17,472 nt of DNA from Acidobacteriota bacterium (GTDB lineage Bacteria; Acidobacteriota; Vicinamibacteria; Marinacidobacterales; SMYC01): NCBI GenBank assembly GCA_029263435.1, contig JAJCXL010000289.1, forward strand, positions 1-17,472. Direction: 5' to 3'. The notes under the pieces are model-generated. The model saw nothing but the letters and a program-made list of their open reading frames with translations. It was not told the origin of the DNA and searched no databases. Shown piece by piece: positions 1-5,719 of the stretch (position 1 is its first letter; every line of letters begins with the position of its first letter). The translations under genes and the position numbers were made by a program.

Positions 1-1467
1 CGCCGTGACCGCGTCGTGAGCGTCCATATCGAAGTCGATGGCGCGCACGAGCACCTGAACGAGAGTCTGCGGGATCGTCCAGCCGCCGGCGGAGCCGAGC
101 GCGAGCCATGGCTCGCCGTCTCTGGACACCATCGTCGGGCTCATCACGAATCGTGGTCTCTGGCCAGGCTCGATCCGGTTGACATCGTTCTCACCGAGGC
201 TGAAATACGACATCCCGTTGTTGAAGACGACACCCGTCTCCGGGACGACCACGCCCGCGGGGAGCATGAGCGTCTGGGTCATCGATACGATGTTGCCGTC
301 ACGATCGGTGACGGTGAAGTGGGTCGTATGGTCCGACACCATCGTTTCGCTGCGCTTGTCGACCGGTGGATAGAACGCGGCGCGGGCAGGGTCGATCTTC
401 GCGGCCTGTTTGGAAGCGTAGTCGTCGGATAACAGCTCGTCCAACGGGATATCGGCGTAGTCCTTGCCGGTGTTGAACCTATCTTCGTCGACGAAGGCGA
501 TCTTCATGGCTTCGGCGACGAGATGGATGACCTCCGGCGAGTTGTCACCGTGTCGTTCGAGATCGAAGTTCTCGAGGATCTTGAGCGTTTGGAGGACCGT
601 CATCCCCGATCCTCCCGGGGGCTGACTGAAGATCCGATGACCTCGGTAGCTGATCTCGAGAGGCTCTTGCCACCGCGCCTCATAGCCGGCGAAGTCCTCG
701 ACGGCGAAGAGCCCGCCGTTCTTGCTGAAAAAAGAAGAGAACGTCTCGGCGAGCTGGCCCCCGTAATACGCCTTCGGGCCGTGCTCCGCGATCGTGCGAA
801 GGGTCCCCGCCAAGTCTTTTTGAACGAGGATCTGTCCGACAGCCGGCGCGTTGCCGTCTTTGAAGAAGATGGACGCTCCGTAAGGATAGCGCGCGATGGT
901 GCCGCCGAACCCACCATCCGTGAAGCCCCGCGCGATGGCAGGCGTCACGACGTAGCCGTTATCCGCATAGTGGATCGCGGAAGCCAGCAGCTCCGGCCAG
1001 CTCTTGGTGCCGAACCGGTCTTTGATGGCCGCCCAGCCCGCGAGGCTTCCCGGGACGACCGGGGCCTTGAAGCTGTCGCGGGCAGGATGCGCGCGATCCC
1101 AAAGTCGCTCTCCCGCCGTGAACGCCTCGAGCGTCGCGGCCGCAGGCGCCTCACCGATGAAGTCGAGCGAGTGGGCTTCCTTCGTCGCGGCGTCGTAGAT
1201 CATCGCGTAACCACCGACGCCTCCGAGCCCGGACATCAGCGGCTCGACGACGGCCAGCGTCGACGCCACCGCCACCGCCGCATCGAAAGCGTTACCTCCT
1301 GCTTTGAGGACCTCGAGACCGGCCTGCCCCGCAAGCGGATGAGTGGTCACGACCATCCCGTTGGTGGCCATCACCGAACCGTCGGCCGGGACGACGAGAG
1401 CCGCCGCCACCGGCAAGAGCAGCAAGAGCAAGAGGCACGCTGCCCGTCGAGTAAGGAGCCGCTTCAT
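1..1467 (-). CDS. Gamma-glutamyltranspeptidase-like Ntn hydrolase, exported (3' end beyond window)
   Basis: The first 489 codons are visible; the C-terminal end lies left of the window. Known GGTs are exported, self-cleave before a threonine and transfer or hydrolyse gamma-glutamyl groups. A Sec-type signal is visible at residues 1-23 (RR, then a leucine run and PVAAA). AGGNAFDAAVA (about 55-65) and the cleavage block DHTTHF are present, with the nucleophile expected at Thr381. MSPTM (442-446) and the oxyanion-type GSAGG (458-462) follow. Compared with E. coli GGT, the glutamyl-binding residues appear replaced: R114 by Ile104, N411 by Met401, D433 by Tyr421, and S462/S463 by Phe440/Val441. 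The fold and self-cleavage look intact, but the substrate is probably not a classic gamma-glutamyl peptide. The ATG overlaps the stop of the upstream C45 gene (ATGA, 1464-1467) and has no clear Shine-Dalgarno sequence, so translation is probably coupled. Confidence 0.9.
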   Translation of the reverse strand, partial: MKRLLTRRAACLLLLLLLPVAAALVVPADGSVMATNGMVVTTHPLAGQAGLEVLKAGGNAFDAAVAVASTLAVVEPLMSGLGGVGGYAMIYDAATKEAHSLDFIGEAPAAATLEAFTAGERLWDRAHPARDSFKAPVVPGSLAGWAAIKDRFGTKSWPELLASAIHYADNGYVVTPAIARGFTDGGFGGTIARYPYGASIFFKDGNAPAVGQILVQKDLAGTLRTIAEHGPKAYYGGQLAETFSSFFSKNGGLFAVEDFAGYEARWQEPLEISYRGHRIFSQPPGGSGMTVLQTLKILENFDLERHGDNSPEVIHLVAEAMKIAFVDEDRFNTGKDYADIPLDELLSDDYASKQAAKIDPARAAFYPPVDKRSETMVSDHTTHFTVTDRDGNIVSMTQTLMLPAGVVVPETGVVFNNGMSYFSLGENDVNRIEPGQRPRFVMSPTMVSRDGEPWLALGSAGGWTIPQTLVQVLVRAIDFDMDAHDAVTA

Positions 1468-2864
1468 TGTTGGGTTGGGGTCGACGCGATCCGCTTCATC
1501 GCCAGATCCGCAGCGCGTTTGACCTCTTCGAGACTCGTAAACGTTAGCTTCGTGTAGGGACTCACACAGGGATTTCCGAGCGCAATCCACACGGACTTCT
1601 CGGACAGCTTGACGACCGTGGAGAGATTGGTCCCGCTGAAGCGTCCCTTGTACTCGCCGTGCTGACAGGCGGTATCGGCAAAAATGTTGTCGCGGCCGCT
1701 CGAGATGTCATAGTGGCTGCTCATGATGTCGATGACACCTTTGACATCCAGATTGCCGTAGTTCTTCTCGATGAGGAACTTCTCGCTCTGGCGCCGGTTG
1801 ATGCTGCCCGCTTCGGGGTCGACGAAGCCGTCACCCACCGCTTGCGGCTTGCGTTGCACGAAATGCGAGCGCATCTCGTCGAGGACGACGTGGTTCGTGA
1901 CGAGGTTGTAGCCGTCTTCGTTCGGGATCCGGCCGATCTTGTCGGGAGCGGTCTGAAGATACATCGCCTCGTTCTCATCGACGTAGACGACGTTTCCCGA
2001 CGGAGACGCGTAGCCTCTGTCGCCGACGCCGCCTTTGCTGTCGAGCATGGAGCGCGCTTCGGCAGCGCTGTTCGCGTACTGCACGATCCAGCGCTGGAGC
2101 ATGCCGTTCGGGCCGCCGGGCATGAGATAGCGAGGCTTCGCTTTGGGTTTTCCGAGGGCGAGCCCGGCTACGAAAAGGCGGTCGCTCGCGATGTGATGAG
2201 AGCCCCAAGTGCCGATAGGCGCCGCGTAGATGAGCGGGTTGCCGTTCGCCGGGTGCATCACCACCGCGGCATGGGCGTTGTTGGGAAAGTTGCGAGCCCA
2301 GTCGCAGTTATGCGAGGCGATCATCTTGCCGTCTTTGGTCGCTTTGCCCCAAACCGCGATGCTCGAGCAACCGTCAGCTCCGTTGTAATAGCTCAGGTTG
2401 TGGCCGCGCTCATCGATGAAATACTTCCGGTAGTGGCCGCCGAGATTCACGATGAACAGATCGTTGAAGGGTACCTGTGCACCGTCCGCGACGCCTCTCA
2501 TCTCGCCGATATATTCGTCGACGATGTCCTTTCCCATCGTTTCCTCGATGGCTTCGAGATAGTCCGGAATGAGCTCGAGTATTTCGCCGCGGCTGATCTC
2601 GTGCTCGATGCCGGTCATCACCCAATCCCATCGGGCCGCGGCCATCCGAGGCACGATATCGGGGTCGAAGGCGCGAAGCTGGGTTCCGATCTGAACGCCG
2701 CGCTCATAGGGCTCACCGTAGGCGTAAATCACCGGGATCGGACCGCGGGCGGGGTATAGAGCGTCCAGCCGGGGCAAGCTTTCGTCGACCTTGGCGATTT
2801 GCGCGTCCCCGGAAACTGCGACGAAGAGCAGGCAAAACAAGACCCTGAAAGTGGACGATCGCAT
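1464..2864 (-). CDS. C45-family (acyl-CoA:6-APA acyltransferase-like) autoproteolytic hydrolase
   Basis: This 466-residue protein belongs to the penicillin acyltransferase-like (peptidase C45) group of Ntn hydrolases. These cleave themselves before a cysteine and then hydrolyse or transfer acyl groups on amides. The predicted nucleophile is Cys166 in GADGCSSIAV. The usual downstream block follows as KDGKMIASHNCDW (residues 177-189), matching the family's N-x-D-W pattern. Residues 1-21 form a hydrophobic Sec signal ending near GDA/Q, so the enzyme should be periplasmic or secreted. The start is supported by an AGGAGG ribosome site (complement of 2871-2876) six bases upstream. It is the first gene of a two-gene minus-strand unit with the GGT-like gene, joined by an ATGA overlap. 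It diverges from the hydantoinase across 57 bp. The true substrate cannot be read from sequence; family members act on beta-lactams, acyl-peptides and N-acyl amines. Confidence 0.88.
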   Translation of the reverse strand: MRSSTFRVLFCLLFVAVSGDAQIAKVDESLPRLDALYPARGPIPVIYAYGEPYERGVQIGTQLRAFDPDIVPRMAAARWDWVMTGIEHEISRGEILELIPDYLEAIEETMGKDIVDEYIGEMRGVADGAQVPFNDLFIVNLGGHYRKYFIDERGHNLSYYNGADGCSSIAVWGKATKDGKMIASHNCDWARNFPNNAHAAVVMHPANGNPLIYAAPIGTWGSHHIASDRLFVAGLALGKPKAKPRYLMPGGPNGMLQRWIVQYANSAAEARSMLDSKGGVGDRGYASPSGNVVYVDENEAMYLQTAPDKIGRIPNEDGYNLVTNHVVLDEMRSHFVQRKPQAVGDGFVDPEAGSINRRQSEKFLIEKNYGNLDVKGVIDIMSSHYDISSGRDNIFADTACQHGEYKGRFSGTNLSTVVKLSEKSVWIALGNPCVSPYTKLTFTSLEEVKRAADLAMKRIASTPTQQ

Positions 2865-2869
2865 GGAAA

Positions 2870-2876
2870 CCCTCCT
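2870..2876 (-). promoter_or_regulatory. Strong ribosome binding site of the C45 gene
   Basis: The minus strand reads AGGAGGG here, followed five to six bases later by the ATG at 2864. It is one of the clearest Shine-Dalgarno sequences in the window. It fixes the start of the C45 gene and is the likely ribosome entry point for the coupled GGT-like gene as well. Confidence 0.75.
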
Positions 2877-2921
2877 GTGTTGGGACCGATGTTATGAGAG
2901 GCCTGGTAGAATCCGCAAACG

Positions 2922-4334
2922 ATGGGTGAGCTACTACTAAGCGGTGGACGGCTGGTGTCGGCCTCCGAGGAATTCGAAGCCGACCTTCTCATAAGGGAAG
3001 GACGCATCGCAGCGGTGGGTCGCGATCTCGAATCGGCCGGCGAGGTCAAGGACGTCTCGGGTCTGCTGGTGATGCCGGGCGGTATCGATACGCACGTGCA
3101 CCTCGAGCATCCCATCGATCGGATTGGCATAGAGACGGCCGACGATTTCTTCAGCGGCTCGGTCGCCGCGGCGTGCGGTGGCACGACGACGCTCGTGGAT
3201 TTCGCGCTCCAACGCAAAGGCGACGACTTGGCGCCCGTCGTCGAAGCCAGGCGAGCGCTCGCGAACGACAAGTCGGTGATCGATTTCGGGCTTCACGTCA
3301 TTTTGACCGATATCCGCGAAGAGACGCCCGCTCAGATGCGCGAAGTGATTGACGAAGGATTCACCTCCTTCAAGATCTACATGACTTATGCGGACAAGTA
3401 TGTCGACGACGCGAGCCTGCTGAGGATCCTGGAAACGAACGCGGACGCTGGAGGTCTCACTTACCTCCATTGTGAGAATGACTGCGCGGTCAGCCATCTG
3501 ATTCATTCGCATCTGAGTCGCGGTGAGACCGAGGCCCGGTTCCACGCGCCGTCGCGTCCTCCCGTCGTCGAGGCCGAAGCTACCTACCGTGCCATCGCGC
3601 TGGCGGAGATTACCGGAGCCCGGATCTGTATCGCTCACGTCACGTCGAAACGGGCGCTCGAGAACATCGAACGTGCCCGCTACGAAGGGGCTCAAGTGGT
3701 GTCGGAAACTTGTCCGCAATACTTGACCCTGACGGACGCGTGCTACAGCCACGCGGACGAAGCCGCGAAGTACGTCTGCACTCCTCCGATTCGAAGCATG
3801 GACAACCAGGAAGCCCTGTGGGACGGGTTGCGACGCGGGAGCATTCAGCAAGTCGCTTCCGACCACGCACCGTTCGGTTTCAAGGACCAAAAGCTCGGCG
3901 CGCCTGATTTCACCAAGATCCCGAACGGAGTTCCCGGGGTCGAGACCCGGCTGTCGCTTCTCTATACGCGCGGCGTCGCGAGCGGGGTCTTGTCCCGCAG
4001 TCGCTTCGTGCAGCTCGTCTCCACGAATCCGGCGAAGATGTTCGGCCTCTACCCTCAGAAAGGATCCCTCGCCATCGGCGCGGACGCCGATCTCGTCGTC
4101 TTCGACCCGACCCAGGAGGCGGAGATCCGACATACCGACCTGCACCACAACGTGGACTACACCCCCTATGAGGGCATGCCGCTCCAGGGGGTGCCCGTCA
4201 TGACTTTCAGCCGCGGCGAGCTGGTGAGCGAAGACGGCGACCTGGTCAAGGACGCGGGGCCTCTGAAAGGCCGCGGAGAATTCGTCGTCCGGCGCCCCGT
4301 CCCCCCCGAGCTAGATTTCTCCGCCCTCTTCTAA
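2922..4334 (+). CDS. Dihydropyrimidinase / D-hydantoinase family amidohydrolase
   Basis: This 470-residue cyclic amidase is of normal length for the family. Known members open hydantoin, dihydropyrimidine or allantoin rings with a binuclear metal centre held by a carbamylated lysine. The complete ligand set is visible: HVH (His58, His60), Lys151 in FTSFKIYMTY, His183 in YLHCEN, His239 in IAHVTS and Asp314 in SDHAPF. Tyr156, the usual substrate-contacting tyrosine, is also present. There is no signal peptide, so it should act in the cytosol. The C-terminal small domain (GADADLVVFDP) is intact. No carbamoylase, racemase or transporter lies next to it, so it is not in a standard hydantoin operon. 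D-hydantoinase, dihydropyrimidinase and allantoinase cannot be separated with certainty, but the FKIYMTY pattern favours the hydantoinase/dihydropyrimidinase side. The ATG at 2922 has no strong ribosome site. Confidence 0.92.
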   Translation: MGELLLSGGRLVSASEEFEADLLIREGRIAAVGRDLESAGEVKDVSGLLVMPGGIDTHVHLEHPIDRIGIETADDFFSGSVAAACGGTTTLVDFALQRKGDDLAPVVEARRALANDKSVIDFGLHVILTDIREETPAQMREVIDEGFTSFKIYMTYADKYVDDASLLRILETNADAGGLTYLHCENDCAVSHLIHSHLSRGETEARFHAPSRPPVVEAEATYRAIALAEITGARICIAHVTSKRALENIERARYEGAQVVSETCPQYLTLTDACYSHADEAAKYVCTPPIRSMDNQEALWDGLRRGSIQQVASDHAPFGFKDQKLGAPDFTKIPNGVPGVETRLSLLYTRGVASGVLSRSRFVQLVSTNPAKMFGLYPQKGSLAIGADADLVVFDPTQEAEIRHTDLHHNVDYTPYEGMPLQGVPVMTFSRGELVSEDGDLVKDAGPLKGRGEFVVRRPVPPELDFSALF

Positions 4335-4355
4335 TCCGCAATTAGATCCGCAATT
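4334..4355. repeat. Short tandem direct repeat at the hydantoinase stop codon
   Basis: ATCCGCAATT occurs twice with a 12-bp period (4334-4343 and 4346-4355), separated by AG. The first copy begins on the last base of the TAA stop. It leads directly into the first GGGACCTGGTCC palindrome. It may be a slippage duplication that arose with insertion of the palindromic element. Confidence 0.7.
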
Positions 4356-4372
4356 GGGACCTGGTCCATTTT
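4355..4372. repeat. REP-like palindrome copy A (GGACC-T-GGTCC)
   Basis: TGGGACCTGGTCCATTTT: a GGACC/GGTCC inverted repeat around a single T, followed by a T-rich stretch. Related copies lie at 4447-4467, 12873-12894 and 12960-12982. It sits just after the hydantoinase stop, between convergent genes. It could be a palindromic interspersed repeat, a transcription stop, or both. Confidence 0.75.
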
Positions 4373-4397
4373 ATCTTATTTGTTTTCAGCGGGTTAC

Positions 4398-4410
4398 GTC
4401 AGACCCCTTA
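4398..4410. repeat. Second repeat family, copy 1 (GTCAGACCCCTTA)
   Basis: The 13-mer GTCAGACCCCTTA recurs exactly at 4508-4520 as part of a longer dyad, GGTC-A-GACC. Only the GTC-A-GAC core dyad remains in this copy, so it may be a decayed relative. The two repeat families alternate across this gap (A, this, B, second copy). Confidence 0.65.
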
Positions 4411-4446
4411 CAATGTTCAGCCTAAGTTACTGATGGGACAGGAGAT

Positions 4447-4467
4447 AAAATGGACCTGGTCCATTTT
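4447..4467. repeat. Perfect 21-bp palindrome, copy B; possible bidirectional terminator
   Basis: The arms AAAATGGACC and GGTCCATTTT match perfectly around a central T. As RNA this can fold to a nine-pair stem with a CTG loop flanked by U or A runs, which resembles a bidirectional intrinsic terminator. It lies between the convergent hydantoinase and acetamidase genes. The stretch GGACCTGGTCC, then A or T, then TTTTTACGA is shared with 12878-12898 with one mismatch, so similarity extends beyond the dyad and points to a common mobile ancestor. Confidence 0.75.
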
Positions 4468-4470
4468 TAC

Positions 4471-4487
4471 GAGCTCTAGCGCGGCAG
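4471..4487. repeat. Near-copy of the acetamidase gene's 3' tip
   Basis: GAGCTCTAGCGCGGCAG resembles GAGCTAGCGCGGTAG at 4526-4540, which contains the stop and last codons (Leu-Pro-Arg-stop on the minus strand) of the acetamidase gene. The spacing is about 55 bp, and one copy of the second repeat family lies between. It looks like a small duplication produced when the repeat entered the gene's end. Confidence 0.5.
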
Positions 4488-4505
4488 ATGAGCAGCCCCA
4501 TCAAA

Positions 4506-4520
4506 GGTCAGACCCCTTAT
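4506..4520. repeat. Second repeat family, copy 2 (GGTC-A-GACC dyad)
   Basis: GGTCAGACCCCTTA is followed by TTTTGGGAG. It shares 13 bases with 4398-4410. The GGTC/GACC arms form a small dyad nine bases before the acetamidase stop, on the 3' side of that minus-strand gene. Confidence 0.65.
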
Positions 4521-4528
4521 TTTGGGAG

Positions 4529-5494
4529 CTAGCGCGGTAGGTATTTCTTCGGGAACTTCGACACGACGGTGTAATTCGGGTCGACGACGTTTGCGATTTG
4601 CGCTTCGCCGACTTGCGAGAACAGCTGCATCGCTTCCCACCGGTCGAAGCCGTACTCGGACTCGAGCCACTTCACCATCTCGACATGGGCGATGCGGTAA
4701 GCATCCATGAGCGGGCGCACCGAGCCTGCCACCATGATGAAGTCGTCATTCTCGAGTCGCGGCCAGTCGATCGACCTTCCTTTGATGACATCGATCTCGA
4801 ACGTCACGTCCGCGGAGGTCTCGATGCCGGTGCCGGTGATCTCGCCGTCGCCTTGAAGCGCGTGAACGTCGCCGAAATAGAAGTACGCGCCTTCGTGAAA
4901 GATCGGAAGGTAGACCGTTGCGCCTTCGCGCGCGAGGGATGAGTCCATGTTCCCACCGAAGTTGTACGGCACCCCGCCCGCGATCGCTTGTTCTCCCGAC
5001 GGCGCCGTCGCCAGTCGACCCAGCATCGGTACGAGATCGACCTCGACGCTCTTCATCCGGCTCTTCGGCATGTCGAGGGTCGCGGTCATCTCGTCGCGAT
5101 CGATCCGCCAGATGTAGACCTGGTCCGGAACCGGCTCGTGCAGCATCGGGGTGTCGCGCGTTTGGGTCAATGCCGCATAGCCCGCGGACGTTCCGGAGCG
5201 ACCCGTCGCAAGATTGGGTCGCAACCTGACGATCTTGATGACGAGGGTATCTTCCGGTGTCGCCCCTTCGATATAGATCGGCCCCACCTCGCCCGGCCAC
5301 GCGCCCTCGCGCTGCTCGAAGAGCGTCGAGTAGAGCGTGTGCGTCTCCAAGACGTCGCCGGGCGAGATACGAAGCACTGGCTCGCGGACTTTGTAAGTCT
5401 GAAAGCCTATGGTGGGCTCGAACTTGTGCGTCTCGGCGATGGCGCTCGGCGCCCCAAGTGCGAACAGTAGAAACACTAAACATCTGCGGGTCAT
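4529..5494 (-). CDS. Acetamidase/formamidase family protein, exported
   Basis: This 321-residue protein has the hallmarks of the FmdA/AmdA family, zinc enzymes that release ammonia from formamide, acetamide or related short amides. GPIYIEGATPEDTL (71-84) and GNMD (181-184) are present. The conserved GDVHALQGDGE (208-218) supplies the metal and catalytic positions. The C-terminal VGEAQIANVVDP and VSKFPK elements are also intact. Residues 1-20 are a clean Sec signal (MTRRCLVFLLFALGAPSAIA, cut before ETH), so this copy is exported; characterised formamidases are mostly cytosolic. The minus strand has AAGGAG about ten bases before the ATG, supporting the start. The gene converges on the hydantoinase through a repeat-filled gap and diverges from the kinase across 225 bp. 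The natural substrate is unknown. Confidence 0.9.
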   Translation of the reverse strand: MTRRCLVFLLFALGAPSAIAETHKFEPTIGFQTYKVREPVLRISPGDVLETHTLYSTLFEQREGAWPGEVGPIYIEGATPEDTLVIKIVRLRPNLATGRSGTSAGYAALTQTRDTPMLHEPVPDQVYIWRIDRDEMTATLDMPKSRMKSVEVDLVPMLGRLATAPSGEQAIAGGVPYNFGGNMDSSLAREGATVYLPIFHEGAYFYFGDVHALQGDGEITGTGIETSADVTFEIDVIKGRSIDWPRLENDDFIMVAGSVRPLMDAYRIAHVEMVKWLESEYGFDRWEAMQLFSQVGEAQIANVVDPNYTVVSKFPKKYLPR

Positions 5495-5719
5495 GGGTTG
5501 ATTGCTCCTTAGGCGGCGAGCGCCACCGAAGGAATCTATCGGTGCGGGACGCCCTTAGCAACCACCCGGTTGTTGAACCGGCACGCGATCGCATCGAACC
5601 CTTTCACCTGCCAGGCGGATCGTCCGGGCGTCGTCGTCGAGGCCAAATCCCCAAGCCCGTTGTGCGGAGGCCGTGGACGCAGTGTAAACTTCAGTCAAAA
5701 CACCCATTCGGAGAGGGCC
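5495..5719. promoter_or_regulatory. Divergent intergenic region between acetamidase and kinase genes
   Basis: This 225-bp gap must hold the start signals for both flanking genes. Weak plus-strand candidates are TTGTGC at 5660-5665 and TAAACT at 5685-5690, with a spacing of 19, which is long for a sigma-70 promoter. An in-frame extension of the kinase frame upstream to 5570 is open, but its composition does not look like protein. I see no convincing operator or terminator. Confidence 0.3.
5710..5717 (+). promoter_or_regulatory. Ribosome binding site deciding the kinase start
   Basis: GGAGAGGG lies just upstream of the ATG at 5720. It supports that codon over the in-frame ATG at 5570, whose 50 extra residues resemble no kinase N-terminus. 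Confidence 0.6.

Noticed and set aside
523..1557. Long plus-strand open frame opposite the GGT-like gene
   Set aside because: It lies wholly antisense to a protein with clear GGT-family motifs, is very rich in Arg/Asp, and shows no recognisable domain. It is a typical GC-rich shadow frame.
1659..2759. Plus-strand open frame of 366 codons opposite the C45 gene
   Set aside because: It is antisense to the C45 enzyme, whose motifs, signal peptide and ribosome site are clear. The composition (V, D, R, H rich) is that of a shadow frame.
1..2864. A beta-lactam biosynthesis or resistance locus suggested by penicillin acyltransferase-like and GGT/cephalosporin-acylase-like genes
   Set aside because: No synthetase, isopenicillin synthase, beta-lactamase or efflux gene is present. 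Both families have many unrelated roles.
2937..4148. Minus-strand open frame of 403 codons opposite the hydantoinase
   Set aside because: The hydantoinase has a complete ligand set, and the opposite frame shows no motif or ribosome site.
2922..4334. A classical hydantoin-utilisation operon
   Set aside because: No carbamoylase, hydantoin racemase or hydantoin permease gene is adjacent, so only the family assignment is kept.
5570..5719. N-terminal 50-codon extension of the Ser/Thr kinase
   Set aside because: The ATG at 5720 has a good ribosome site and leads straight into the kinase domain. The extension does not resemble protein and fills the promoter region.
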